Assembly: GCA_014377045.1 (NCBI GenBank)
Contig: JACMQI010000022.1
Span: 1 to 32,418, forward strand
DNA from: a candidate division SR1 bacterium
GTDB taxonomy: Bacteria > Patescibacteriota > JACMRA01
Length of the DNA stretch: 32,418 nt
Direction: 5' to 3'
Shown: positions 14,920 through 23,375 of the stretch, one piece after another
Position numbering within the stretch: position 1 is the stretch's first letter
How the letters are laid out: every line of letters starts with the position of its first letter
Position numbers and translations under genes: made by a program
Notes under the pieces: generated by a model
Databases searched by the model: none
Told to the model about the DNA's origin: nothing
Seen by the model: the letters and a program-made list of their open reading frames with translations, nothing else

Positions 14920-16386
14920 ATGTTCACTCGTATTATAATATTTTTGTCACTAATTGTGATTATATTAGGTATTTGGTTTACACTTCCAGGGATAAATATT
15001 GCTTCAAAGAAATCCACTTTGCAATTTACAACTATTGCAAACAAAGATACAAATCTTGAATCGTATCAAAAAAAAACTAGAAAGCGTACATACGATCAGA
15101 CTCCAAGTTTAACAACTCTTTCGATTTTACCTTCTACACAAAAACAAATCAACAATTTTGTTGAAGACTCTAATTTTGACCTTGCTAATCTTTCAGAGGA
15201 AAATAAGAATATATATAACACTGAAGCAAAGTTTGTCGATACAAAAACGCTAAAAAAAGAGGCCACTTTTAAAAACTTAAATGAAATTAAAAATCAAGTT
15301 GATCGTGAGAATCAAATACCACAGATTGCTTATAAAGCTCCTTTTTTAACTCTAGCTACTAACTCAACATCTAATGATCTTACAAAAACATTTTCTTTAG
15401 AAAATACAATTGATTTAAATGGATTTTTATTTTCAAGTATCGAAAACAATACCAAGGCTGTAAAAATTGATCAATCTTTTACCGTCACTTTTAAAATAGT
15501 ACCAGATAAGAGAATTATCGATAGTTTGCGATTCTACCCCGAAGTCTCCTTTACCAAATCTTTGAATGGTAATGTTTTGACCGTATCTCCTACTAAAATG
15601 GTTGCCAAAACAAATTATATTTTTGGAATTGCAACTATTGAAGTGTGTAAATTGAGCTTGCCGAGTAACTGTCGCCAAAATTCAAACTGGTCTTATTCAT
15701 TATCGTTTGAGACTGATTATAAGCAAACTTTGATATATGGTAAAAGCGAGGAAGGTAGGGACCTAGTAGTGAATATTTATGGTTCTTGCACCCAGATTAG
15801 TACTTGTAAAAAAATTATGCTTACTGCTGGTATTCATGGTAGTGAGTGGCAAAGCGGAGATCTTGCTCAGTTGCAAACTTATATCGAACAAAACCCACAA
15901 GAAATTATAGATAAAAATAAAGTGATTATCATAGTGCCACTAGCTAATCCTGATGGGACAGCTTCTAGTAATCGATATAATGCTCGTAATATCAATCTAA
16001 ATAGAAATTTTACTTCTAATTTTGTAACATGTGACGAATGCGGTGCATTTGCTGAATCTGAAAAGGAAACAAAGTATTTAGCAACCTTTATATTGCAACA
16101 ACAACCAAGTGTTCTAATTAGCTATCATTCTCAGTGGCCGCCAAATGGAATAATTTTTAGAGGAAACGATTATAATTTAGATACTATAAAGTTTGCTGAG
16201 TGGGTTTCACAAAGAACAGGGTATGCTGTTGGTGTCTTCCCTGACATTCCTTCGGTTCCAGGAGATCAAACTGTCTGGGCAGAAAGTAAAGGAATAAGAA
16301 GTTTAATCATTGAATCAAGTTCGCTTAGCGCTACTGACTGGGACAAAAACTTTAATTTATATCTATCATTAATTAGGGACTACTAA
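14920..16386 (+). CDS. Membrane-anchored M14 zinc carboxypeptidase
   Basis: A 488-aa protein. An N-terminal helix (about 3-22) anchors or exports it, followed by a low-complexity linker, an Ig-like SbsA/Big_5-type domain (about 160-265, ending in WSYSLSFETD), and a C-terminal M14 domain. Zinc ligands are visible as HGSE (H306, E309) and SYHSQ (H403); RNINLNRNF holds the substrate Arg, and the catalytic Glu is in LIIESS (about E465). M14 enzymes of this type often trim peptidoglycan peptides, which fits the two deacetylases nearby. Substrate is inferred. It is divergent from msrB. Confidence 0.88.
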   Translation: MFTRIIIFLSLIVIILGIWFTLPGINIASKKSTLQFTTIANKDTNLESYQKKTRKRTYDQTPSLTTLSILPSTQKQINNFVEDSNFDLANLSEENKNIYNTEAKFVDTKTLKKEATFKNLNEIKNQVDRENQIPQIAYKAPFLTLATNSTSNDLTKTFSLENTIDLNGFLFSSIENNTKAVKIDQSFTVTFKIVPDKRIIDSLRFYPEVSFTKSLNGNVLTVSPTKMVAKTNYIFGIATIEVCKLSLPSNCRQNSNWSYSLSFETDYKQTLIYGKSEEGRDLVVNIYGSCTQISTCKKIMLTAGIHGSEWQSGDLAQLQTYIEQNPQEIIDKNKVIIIVPLANPDGTASSNRYNARNINLNRNFTSNFVTCDECGAFAESEKETKYLATFILQQQPSVLISYHSQWPPNGIIFRGNDYNLDTIKFAEWVSQRTGYAVGVFPDIPSVPGDQTVWAESKGIRSLIIESSSLSATDWDKNFNLYLSLIRDY

Positions 16387-16605
16387 TATAAACTTAGAGA
16401 AAAGTATTATAAAATTTGATTAAATAGAATATAAAAATTATCTTTTTTAAAACTCTATTGACACAAATTTGAAATATATCCAAGGATTAGTTCTGTTTAG
16501 ATTTATTGATTTGCTTTGTATCATTAGGACTCTTTTCACCAAGATAACTACAATGCAACGATTAAAATTTAAACAATTTCCTAATTTCCTAAATTTTCTT
16601 GTTTT

Positions 16606-17877
16606 ATGGTGTATATAAAAGCTTTTTCTAGGCCAAATATTTTTTTTATAATTTCTTTTTTACTCATTGCTTCTTTTTCCAGTGTTTCAACAAATGTAAG
16701 CGCTTCAAATAATCTCATATCCAATCCGTCTGCTGAATCTGGATCGCCGACTGATTGGTCAAAAAATGGCTGGGGAACAAATCAACCAGAATATACGCTC
16801 GAGAATGATGCTCAAGATGGTTCAAAAAGTCTTAAAGTCACAGTGAATAACTATACAAATGGCGATGCTAGGTGGTCTTTCAAAGATGTGACAGTTACAC
16901 CTAATACACAATATAAGTTTTCTGCGTATTATAAATCCAGTGTTCCAATTGAAGTCGATATGGACTCTACCTTTACAACAGGTATACACGACTACTCTTG
17001 GCTAGGGGATTTACCAACATCCCCCGATAATTGGACGCAAGTTTCCTATACATTTACTACTTCTAATGATTCAAAAGCTATAAATATTTATTTTCCAATT
17101 TTTAGTAAAGGATGGGTACAAACTGACAATTATTCTCTAGTTTCTGATAGTGTAGTACCCCCTCCAACTCCACTACCCCCTCCAACTCCAGTCTCAGACG
17201 GTTTTAAACGTCCTTTAATTAGTATTGATTTTGACGATGGGTGGAAAAATGCGTACAAAAGTGGATTCCCAGTTCTTGACGAGTTTGGTTTTAAAGGTTC
17301 TGCAATGATAGTTACCGACACCACACAAAATCCCGATAGATATAACAATCTTTACATGAATTCTACAGAGGTTGTAAATTTAAGCAATCGAGGTCATAAA
17401 ATAGGTTCTCATTCGGCAACTCATGTAAATTTAGTAGGATTAAATGATGGTCAATTACAAAGCGAGGTTGTTAATCCTAAAATCTATTTAGAAAGCTTAC
17501 TTGGTCAGCCTATAAACTATTTTGTAACTCCATTTTGCGAGCATAATGCAGAAGTAACTGACTATGTAAGACAGCACTATACTATAGGTATGCGAAACTG
17601 TGATAGTAATGTAAATATAAAGTCCAGTTTTGACCAATATAATGTAAATGCTTTCCCAATACTTAATACGACTACTCTTGCTGAGCTACAAAAGACAATT
17701 AGTTCTATTAAACAAAATAACGGATGGCTAGTGCTTATGTATCATGAAGTAAAACCAGGAAATGAGGCATATTCTATTACGCAGGCTAATTTTAGAGCTC
17801 AAATGCAAGCTATAAAAGATAGCGGTGTTGTAGTTGTACCAAGCGAAGATGCAATCATAGAAATTAATGGTCAATAA
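16606..17877 (+). CDS. Secreted polysaccharide deacetylase with carbohydrate-binding-like domain
   Basis: A 423-aa exported protein. A signal peptide (about 1-34, ending VSAS) leads to a jelly-roll domain resembling CBM4/9 (about 35-180, NLISNPSAESG...WSKNGWG), a Pro-rich linker (PPPTPLPPPTP), and a NodB deacetylase domain. The metal site is visible as DFDDG (D210, D211) and HSATH (H269, H273); VTPFC and LMYHEV match later NodB motifs. It probably removes acetyl groups from a cell-surface or host glycan. The upstream 219 bp hold a TTGACA (16458) but no good -10. It is followed by a clear terminator. Confidence 0.9.
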   Translation: MVYIKAFSRPNIFFIISFLLIASFSSVSTNVSASNNLISNPSAESGSPTDWSKNGWGTNQPEYTLENDAQDGSKSLKVTVNNYTNGDARWSFKDVTVTPNTQYKFSAYYKSSVPIEVDMDSTFTTGIHDYSWLGDLPTSPDNWTQVSYTFTTSNDSKAINIYFPIFSKGWVQTDNYSLVSDSVVPPPTPLPPPTPVSDGFKRPLISIDFDDGWKNAYKSGFPVLDEFGFKGSAMIVTDTTQNPDRYNNLYMNSTEVVNLSNRGHKIGSHSATHVNLVGLNDGQLQSEVVNPKIYLESLLGQPINYFVTPFCEHNAEVTDYVRQHYTIGMRNCDSNVNIKSSFDQYNVNAFPILNTTTLAELQKTISSIKQNNGWLVLMYHEVKPGNEAYSITQANFRAQMQAIKDSGVVVVPSEDAIIEINGQ

Positions 17878-17911
17878 ATTAAAATAAAATTATTATTGTA
17901 TATAATTTAAG

Positions 17912-17935
17912 ATCTGGTTATGAGCCAGGTTTTTT
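17912..17935 (+). terminator. Intrinsic terminator
   Basis: ATCTGGT-TATGA-GCCAGGT (17912-17930, with G-T pairs) followed by TTTTT; it ends the secreted deacetylase gene. Confidence 0.75.
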
Positions 17936-17936
17936 C

Positions 17937-17965
17937 TTGTCTAAAAAATTATTGTATGATATAAT
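17937..17965 (+). promoter_or_regulatory. Promoter of the 17980 gene
   Basis: TTGTCT (17937-17942) and a perfect TATAAT (17960-17965) are 17 bp apart, with the ATG 14 bases after. It overlaps the end of the preceding terminator. Confidence 0.7.
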
Positions 17966-17979
17966 GGATATAAATTTCT

Positions 17980-18522
17980 ATGAAAGAGAGCGCACAAATT
18001 CAGAATACAACTAGTTACATTCATATTTTAGCTCCAAAATGGAAAGAACTAATCTCATTTATAGTTAATCGAAATAAAGAAGGTTATATTCAGATTATAG
18101 AGGCTGAGTTTAAAAAGTTAATTTTATCTGTACTAGCTGATTCTTTAAAACTAAACAAAAGCTTTGAAGATAAAGATATTAAGTTTAATTTAGAAATAAA
18201 ATTTGATAATCTTGGTCAAGTCTTAAAATATATGGGTAAATCTACATTATATAATAAAATGTTTGATGCGGGTCAGATTTTAGAAGATGGTTCGATTATA
18301 AATTCAGCTAAAAGTATCTGGGATCAAGGCACGGGGGAACTAAAGACTGTAATGGAAAACGATGAGGAGCTTTGTATAAAAGTTAAAATGAATTTTAAAA
18401 GAAATGTGGTTGAGGCGGTTATTGATTGGGCTACAATCAAGCAAATCTTGCCATATGTAGATCGAGAAATGGGCTTAATACTGGCAATGACGAGCTTAGA
18501 TGAAATAAAACTAAAAAAATAA
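17980..18522 (+). CDS. Hypothetical protein, 180 aa
   Basis: A soluble mixed alpha/beta protein starting MKESAQIQNTTSYIHIL, with no signal peptide. The N-terminal half is helical (WKELISFIVNRNKEGY). A KFNLEIKFDNLGQ strand, a Gly/Asp-rich middle and a Lys-rich end follow. I recognise no family. It has a good promoter and is followed 14 bp later by a small membrane-protein gene, so the two form an operon. Confidence 0.65.
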   Translation: MKESAQIQNTTSYIHILAPKWKELISFIVNRNKEGYIQIIEAEFKKLILSVLADSLKLNKSFEDKDIKFNLEIKFDNLGQVLKYMGKSTLYNKMFDAGQILEDGSIINSAKSIWDQGTGELKTVMENDEELCIKVKMNFKRNVVEAVIDWATIKQILPYVDREMGLILAMTSLDEIKLKK

Positions 18523-18536
18523 AAATAAATAGTGAT

Positions 18537-18818
18537 ATGATACTTAAAAAAATTACCCTTACCATAATGGTTATACTATTTTTATGGCTGCTTGTAACAA
18601 GTATTATAGGCATTAATATTCACGGATCTAGCATATTATCTAACCAAACTGATACTCAAGTAATTTGTTCAATTTCTTCCAATACATGTGAAGATTTAAG
18701 TATATTAGAAGGAAGTAGTTTTGACTTTACTACTCAGATTATTGCATATATGATGATAGTAATTGGGATATCTATTTTAATTTTAAACTGGAGAATATCT
18801 AGACTGGAAAACAATTAG
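18537..18818 (+). CDS. Small membrane protein, 93 aa
   Basis: Two hydrophobic helices (about 4-25 and 67-84) flank a loop of about 40 residues with two Cys (VICSISSNTC), which could form a disulfide outside the cell. The end RISRLENN is cytoplasmic by the positive-inside rule. No family is recognised. It lies 14 bp after the preceding hypothetical gene and just before the parB promoter. Confidence 0.6.
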   Translation: MILKKITLTIMVILFLWLLVTSIIGINIHGSSILSNQTDTQVICSISSNTCEDLSILEGSSFDFTTQIIAYMMIVIGISILILNWRISRLENN

Positions 18819-18819
18819 G

Positions 18820-18848
18820 TTGACAAAATAAACACAACGTCATACCTT
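18820..18848 (+). promoter_or_regulatory. Promoter of parB
   Basis: TTGACA (18820-18825) and TACCTT (18843-18848) are 17 bp apart; the -35 starts right after the preceding stop codon. The ATG is 33 bases beyond the -10. Confidence 0.5.
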
Positions 18849-18881
18849 TTTAACAACATTCATACATTGCATTTTTAGGTT

Positions 18882-19784
18882 ATGGCACTTGGTAAATCGT
18901 TAGGAAATATATTAGGGGATTATTTTGGGGACGAAGTGGTAAATCTTAACGAAACAAATGAAAATCAATTAATAGCCACACCTGTAGTTATAACTAAAGT
19001 TAAGATATCTACTGGCGATATTCAAAATATTGCTATAAAAGATATTCAACTTAGTCCATTTCAAACTCGTCGAAATTTTGATATCAATAAGATACAATCT
19101 TTAGCAAAAAGTATAAAAGAAACAGGCCTAATACACCCTGTAATTGTTTTACAAAAAACTCAAGCAAATCCTACTAAAGCTAGTGAATATATCTTGATTG
19201 CTGGTGAGCGTCGTCTCAGAGCTTGTCAATATCTTGGTGCAACTGAGATAATGTCCCTGATAAAGCGAGAAGAGGATCTTAGTGATAGTCAGCATGCCAT
19301 GCTTACAGCGATGGAAAATTTGGAACGAGAAGATCTCAATCCTATAGAGCTTGCAAATACTTTTATCATGTTGATGCAGACCCAAGTGCTAGATGAAAAA
19401 GGATTGGCTGAACTTCTCAAAGCGTCAGTTCAATATGTCAAAAACTATTTAAGACTACTTACACTCACAGAACAAGTTCAAGACGCTATTGCTAATGGCA
19501 AAATTGGTGAAGGGCAGGCACGTCAGCTCGTAGGACTGGAATCAGACAAGCAACTTGAAATGCTAGATTTGATACTACAAAAAGATCTCACAGTACGAGA
19601 AATTATTGATATACTCAACAATAAACCTCTGAAAGAAGCAAATAAGTTTATCTCTAAAAACCATAATATCAATCCAGAGTACTTTAGAAGAGCTCAAAAA
19701 TTAGCAACATTCTTTCCAAATTCTAAATTGAAATGTCTTGGTGACGATGAAAAAGGTAAGATCGTAATTAGCTGGGGAGAATAA
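18882..19784 (+). CDS. parB: ParB/Spo0J-family chromosome-partition protein
   Basis: A 300-aa ParB. After a variable start come the nuclease-like CTP-binding domain (SPFQTRRNFD, KSIKETGLIHPVIV and IAGERRLRACQYLG with the GERR box), the ENLEREDLNPIELA segment, a central helix-turn-helix (KGLAELLKASVQYVKNYLRLL) and a C-terminal dimer region. It would load on parS sites and slide as a clamp for origin segregation. parA is not next to it, and I see no canonical parS in the window. The genes on either side are small hypotheticals. Confidence 0.92.
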   Translation: MALGKSLGNILGDYFGDEVVNLNETNENQLIATPVVITKVKISTGDIQNIAIKDIQLSPFQTRRNFDINKIQSLAKSIKETGLIHPVIVLQKTQANPTKASEYILIAGERRLRACQYLGATEIMSLIKREEDLSDSQHAMLTAMENLEREDLNPIELANTFIMLMQTQVLDEKGLAELLKASVQYVKNYLRLLTLTEQVQDAIANGKIGEGQARQLVGLESDKQLEMLDLILQKDLTVREIIDILNNKPLKEANKFISKNHNINPEYFRRAQKLATFFPNSKLKCLGDDEKGKIVISWGE

Positions 19785-19789
19785 ATTTA

Positions 19790-19823
19790 TTTCAAAAAAA
19801 TGAGCTAGTTTAATTTCTAGCTC
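19790..19823 (-). terminator. Terminator of the 19840-20145 gene
   Basis: GAGCTAG (19802-19808) pairs with CTAGCTC (19817-19823). On the minus strand the stem is followed by a T-rich run (A-run just below 19802 on plus). It may also slow plus-strand readthrough from parB, but no T run follows on that strand. Confidence 0.65.
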
Positions 19824-19839
19824 GCAATGCTTATCTCAG

Positions 19840-20145
19840 TTATACTAATAGAGTTTCTTCTTTTGATTTACTTGATTTATATGCTATTTGATTAATAGCT
19901 ATGATTAAGTTGCTCAAAAAAGTCTCAGATGGAAATGTATTTATGTATTTTAGAACTTCTATAGAGCCTTTGGATACTTTGCTATAAGGTATTTTTTCCA
20001 GATGCGCTAGTTCTGTTATAACATCACGAAAGCTGTGGTATGGAATTTTCTCCATTACTTTAATAAGTTCAGGAATTATACTAAAGTGGCGGACGCGAAT
20101 ACTAAACTCTGTGAATAGAGATTCTATTTCTTCTAGGGTGACCAT
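19840..20145 (-). CDS. Hypothetical protein, 101 aa
   Basis: A soluble helical protein starting MVTLEEIESLFTEFS and ending KSKEETLLV, with no motif I recognise. I chose the ATG at 20145 over a GTG three codons upstream. A TTGACA lies at 20200-20205 on the minus strand with an AT-rich -10 region (AATATT at 17 bp). It is convergent with parB and ends at the hairpin 19802-19823. Confidence 0.6.
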   Translation of the reverse strand: MVTLEEIESLFTEFSIRVRHFSIIPELIKVMEKIPYHSFRDVITELAHLEKIPYSKVSKGSIEVLKYINTFPSETFLSNLIIAINQIAYKSSKSKEETLLV

Positions 20146-20250
20146 ATATACCACGTAAACAATTAGAATAGCAATTAATATTTATTATTTATACTATTTT
20201 GTCAAATGCATAAATAAGAACTCGCATGGGTAAATATTAGTATAGGAATA

Positions 20251-20280
20251 TTGACATTAAATTTCATTTTATAGTAAAAT
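20251..20280 (+). promoter_or_regulatory. Promoter of the 20315 gene
   Basis: TTGACA (20251-20256) and TAAAAT (20275-20280) with an 18-bp spacer. It lies about 45 bp from the -35 of the divergent 101-aa gene. Confidence 0.55.
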
Positions 20281-20314
20281 AATTATTGCAATACAATTGT
20301 TTAAAAAGTTCATA

Positions 20315-20572
20315 ATGAGTAATCATAGAAAGTCTGTAGATTTTGCTGATTTAATTGGTGACGGTAGTGTAAATTATTTTGAAAGTCCATATCCTCCGGA
20401 AAGCGCATCGATCATTCAGGGAGAGCATTGTATTATACCTAAGCCTTTCGTATATCCTCAAGTATTAGAAATCTCTGAACCTAAAGAACGTAAAATTTGT
20501 ATTACTTCTTTTTCTAATTTAAAGAAAGCAGAACTACCTATAGCCTGTATTCATCCAATTTATGGTGAATAG
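20315..20572 (+). CDS. Hypothetical protein, 85 aa
   Basis: Starts MSNHRKSVDFADLIGDGS, is rich in Pro and Ser (YFESPYPPESASII, PKPFVYPQ) with three Cys, and ends IHPIYGE. No membrane helix or known motif. The ATG at 20315 is preferred to the in-frame TTG at 20297. Promoter support is fair. It is probably monocistronic. Confidence 0.5.
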   Translation: MSNHRKSVDFADLIGDGSVNYFESPYPPESASIIQGEHCIIPKPFVYPQVLEISEPKERKICITSFSNLKKAELPIACIHPIYGE

Positions 20573-20675
20573 GCGAATGATATTATAAATTAGTTAATGA
20601 TTACTTTATTTTTTATTGTGGTGTATACTGATAAGTATGCATCATTTTTTATGAAAATTTTATATCATAATATCT

Positions 20676-20704
20676 TTGACTTAAAATTATAAACTATGTA
20701 TACT
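20676..20704 (+). promoter_or_regulatory. Promoter of the DUF1003 gene, leaderless
   Basis: TTGACT (20676-20681), a 17-bp spacer and TATACT (20699-20704). Exactly 7 bases separate the -10 from the ATG, so the expected +1 is the A of the start codon. Confidence 0.75.
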
Positions 20705-20711
20705 ATATTAC

Positions 20712-21152
20712 ATGAGCAATACAGAAAAATCTGCAAGTAGTCAGTCAGTCGGTCAAAAAGTTGCTGATAAAGTAGCTGCAACGGTTGGGAGTTGGAAATT
20801 TATCATTATCCAGTCTTCTTTTATATTATTATGGTTATCCTTAAATGTATTTCTTCCAAAGCAGTATCAGTGGGATCCATATACTTTCACACTTCTCAAT
20901 CTTGGGCTTTCTTTTCAAGCTGCATATACTGCACCAATAATTATGATGAGTCAAAACAGACAATCAGAAATAGATCGTAAACACGCTAAAGAAGACTACC
21001 AAGTAAATAAACTTGCAGAAAAAGAAATAGAGCTTATCCAAGCTCAAGTAAACGATATCCAAGCTCGATTCAGCCAAGACGGTGAAACAAAAGAAATGCT
21101 AAAGGCAATTCATGCCGAGTTAAAATCTTTGAAAAAAGACTTAAAAATGTAA
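20712..21152 (+). CDS. DUF1003 family membrane protein
   Basis: A 146-aa protein matching the DUF1003 pattern: VGSWKFIIIQSSFILLWLSLN, then WDPYTFTLLNLGLSFQAAYTAPIIMMSQNRQ, then a basic/acidic coiled-coil tail (DRKHAKEDYQVN...AEKEIEL...LKSLKKDLKM). Two transmembrane helices lie about 29-48 and 58-78. The function of the family is unknown. Only 2 bp separate its stop from the convergent stop of gltX. Confidence 0.9.
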   Translation: MSNTEKSASSQSVGQKVADKVAATVGSWKFIIIQSSFILLWLSLNVFLPKQYQWDPYTFTLLNLGLSFQAAYTAPIIMMSQNRQSEIDRKHAKEDYQVNKLAEKEIELIQAQVNDIQARFSQDGETKEMLKAIHAELKSLKKDLKM

Positions 21153-21154
21153 TA

Positions 21155-22780
21155 TTAGTTTTCTAAGACAACCTTAACTCTTTTAGAAATTTCATCTTTT
21201 GATAAAATAGAAAGTAGCTCAAACGGACTTGGAGACTTTTGTTTTCCTGAAAGAGCTACACGAAGTGGCCAAAGATAGGATCCTGTATCTTTTTGATTTG
21301 CCATAAGCCATGCTTTCATTGTTGTTTCTAGATTTGATGTATTTTCAATATGATTTTCTATTGACTTCGAAGATATAAAGCTAAGCAACCCATCGTTATT
21401 TAACAACCAGTCACTTATTTCTTTTAGGTTTTGTTTTGATTCTTCAATGGATATTTTTTTCCACTTTATCTCATCATTTGTTGGTTTACTCCATTTTAAT
21501 ATACAATCGCTATCGCTTCCAAACTCAGAAGTTGTAGTTACTCGATTTTTATCTAGAATTAAAGCTAATTGAGTAGTTACATCTTCAATATTAACAAGGC
21601 CTAATTTGACTTTGCCTATTTCAAACCATTCTTTGTCGGAAATTAATTTTATATATTCTCTATTAAACCAATTAAGCTTTTCCAAGTTGAAACGAGCAGG
21701 TGATTTAGAAAGTTTTTCGTAATTAAATTCGAGTGAAATATTGTGTATTAACTTGGCTAGACGCTGGTCTTGGTTTAGGTTTTCAAAATCGTACTTTTCA
21801 AGGTATATTTCTTTTTCTGTTCCTGGATTCCATCCTAAAAATGCTAGATAATTGATAATTGCTTCTGGCATATATCCTTTGTCCAAATAATCTTGCATAT
21901 TTACGTTACCATCACGCTTACTCATTTTTTTATTGCCAGTTTCGCCAAGTATAAAAGGTAGGTGAATATATTGCGGACAATTATGAACCCAGTCAGTAAC
22001 TTCAGAGGAAAGTATTCCGTGTTCAAAGCAATCTAAAAACATAGTTTTGTGTTTTGGAAAACTGGGATACCATTCTTGTGATCGAACAACCAATGTTGTT
22101 TTCATTAGATAATCATCTACGATATGTGCTAAATGATATAGTGGATATCCATCAGGCCTTAGTATAACAAAATCTTCCTCAAGTGATAAGTCAAATATAG
22201 TACTGTCTACTAATAAATCATGACAAGCTACCTTCAAATTTCTATGTAGTTTGTACATCAACGCTGGTTTATTTGGATCTTTTAACGCATTTTTGACTGA
22301 TTTGTAAAGATCGTCAGGGATATATTTTTCTACACAAATTTTATAATAGTCGATTGGTCGCTTAATTGATTTTTTAATTTCTTGTAATTCTTGTTTTTCC
22401 TCAGGAGTAAGATATGACCAATATGCTAAACCTTTGTCTATCATGAGTTGAGCATATTCATGATAGTGCTCGAGTCTCTCTGATTGAATATATGGACCTA
22501 AATCTCCGTTTTGATAGATACCATAAAAATCGTTTTTTTTACCATGCTTATTTAAACTAACACCTTCGTCTGGATCCAGTCCAAGCGTATGAAGATTACC
22601 AATAAGATTAATTGCAGCTTCAGGATTAAGTCTATTTCGATCTGTATCTTCAAGTCTTAAATAATATATACCGTCTTCGTATTTAGTTGCAAATAATTTG
22701 GTGAAAAGTATAGTTCTGGCTGTACCAAGATGGAGATACCCTGTAGGGCTAGGAGCTGAACGAGTACGGAAGCTAGACAT
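21155..22780 (-). CDS. gltX: Glutamyl-tRNA synthetase
   Basis: A 541-aa class I synthetase that charges tRNA-Glu. The nucleotide motifs are SAPSPTGYLHLGTART (HIGH-type signature) near the N-terminus and KMSKRDG (KMSKS) in the middle; EDTDRNR and the YHLAHIVDDYLM region are typical GluRS. With tRNA-Gln and GatA/GatC here and no GlnRS visible, it is probably non-discriminating and also makes Glu-tRNA(Gln). The start is the ATG at 22780, six bases after a TATCAT -10 box; the TTG codon before it lies in the promoter. Confidence 0.95.
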   Translation of the reverse strand: MSSFRTRSAPSPTGYLHLGTARTILFTKLFATKYEDGIYYLRLEDTDRNRLNPEAAINLIGNLHTLGLDPDEGVSLNKHGKKNDFYGIYQNGDLGPYIQSERLEHYHEYAQLMIDKGLAYWSYLTPEEKQELQEIKKSIKRPIDYYKICVEKYIPDDLYKSVKNALKDPNKPALMYKLHRNLKVACHDLLVDSTIFDLSLEEDFVILRPDGYPLYHLAHIVDDYLMKTTLVVRSQEWYPSFPKHKTMFLDCFEHGILSSEVTDWVHNCPQYIHLPFILGETGNKKMSKRDGNVNMQDYLDKGYMPEAIINYLAFLGWNPGTEKEIYLEKYDFENLNQDQRLAKLIHNISLEFNYEKLSKSPARFNLEKLNWFNREYIKLISDKEWFEIGKVKLGLVNIEDVTTQLALILDKNRVTTTSEFGSDSDCILKWSKPTNDEIKWKKISIEESKQNLKEISDWLLNNDGLLSFISSKSIENHIENTSNLETTMKAWLMANQKDTGSYLWPLRVALSGKQKSPSPFELLSILSKDEISKRVKVVLEN

Positions 22781-22786
22781 CAAAAT

Positions 22787-22815
22787 ATGATATAACAGCT
22801 ATTATAAAATGTCAA
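22787..22815 (-). promoter_or_regulatory. Promoter of gltX, leaderless
   Basis: On the minus strand TTGACA (22810-22815), a 17-bp spacer and TATCAT (22787-22792). Six bases separate the -10 from the ATG, so there is no room for a 5' leader or T-box. Confidence 0.75.
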
Positions 22816-22881
22816 TGGATGAGCAAAAGTTGGTTTTATCCTTATTGAAGAAAGAAAAATGAAATAGGTCCAATTTTGCTC

Positions 22882-22910
22882 TTGACTTACACGTAAAAGT
22901 GTGATAAGTT
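22882..22910 (+). promoter_or_regulatory. Promoter with overlapping inverted repeat, for the 22941 gene
   Basis: TTGACT (22882-22887) and TAAGTT (22905-22910) are 17 bp apart. An inverted repeat fills the spacer and both boxes: ACTTA at 22885-22889 with TAAGT at 22905-22909, and ACAC at 22889-22892 with GTGT at 22899-22902. This could be a repressor site. Confidence 0.5.
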
Positions 22911-22940
22911 TGAATTCATAGTTTTTAGATATTTCGCATC

Positions 22941-23327
22941 ATGATTGAAGATAATCTTCGTGTTATTATTTCATTGCTTGAAACGTTCAAACTTGTTTCT
23001 TGTAAGATTTCTTTATGTAAGACTACAGGTCAAAATGACAAGTCTTCTCAAAGTATTTTATCTAATGAAATAACTAATATTTATGCTCAAATTCGGGGTA
23101 TTTTAGATCAAATAAGCTACGAGACAAAAATTTTAGGTATAGAAAGCCTTGATGATCAGTTTGAATCTTGTATTGGTCATTTCTTCGCATGTTACAACGG
23201 TATGAGCTCATTTAAAGCCTACGATGTAATGACATATTTGTTACAAAGAGTTGGATTTATCAATGATTGGATTACCAAACTTGAGAAGAAAAAAATTCAT
23301 CTACTTAGTGCAGGTAGAGAAAATTAA
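22941..23327 (+). CDS. Hypothetical helical protein, 128 aa
   Basis: Starts MIEDNLRVIISLLETF and is almost wholly helical by eye, with several Cys (CKISLC, CIGHFFACY). No signal peptide, no motif recognised. It is divergent from gltX, has its own promoter with a possible operator, and ends at a bidirectional terminator. Confidence 0.6.
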   Translation: MIEDNLRVIISLLETFKLVSCKISLCKTTGQNDKSSQSILSNEITNIYAQIRGILDQISYETKILGIESLDDQFESCIGHFFACYNGMSSFKAYDVMTYLLQRVGFINDWITKLEKKKIHLLSAGREN

Positions 23328-23362
23328 AAAAACTTAAGCTAGTGAAATACCTAGCATTTTTT
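23326..23362. terminator. Bidirectional intrinsic terminator
   Basis: GCTAG (23338-23342) pairs with CTAGC (23351-23355), followed on plus by ATTTTTT. On the minus strand the stem is followed by TTAAGTTTTTTT. It serves the 22941 gene and the convergent deacetylase. Confidence 0.7.
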
Positions 23363-23375
23363 GTTGAGTAGGTGT

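Noticed and set aside
18820-20160. parS site near parB
   Set aside because: I found no match to the canonical TGTTTCACGTGAAACA.
22781-22815. T-box or riboswitch before gltX
   Set aside because: The promoter places the start site at or next to the ATG, so there is no leader.
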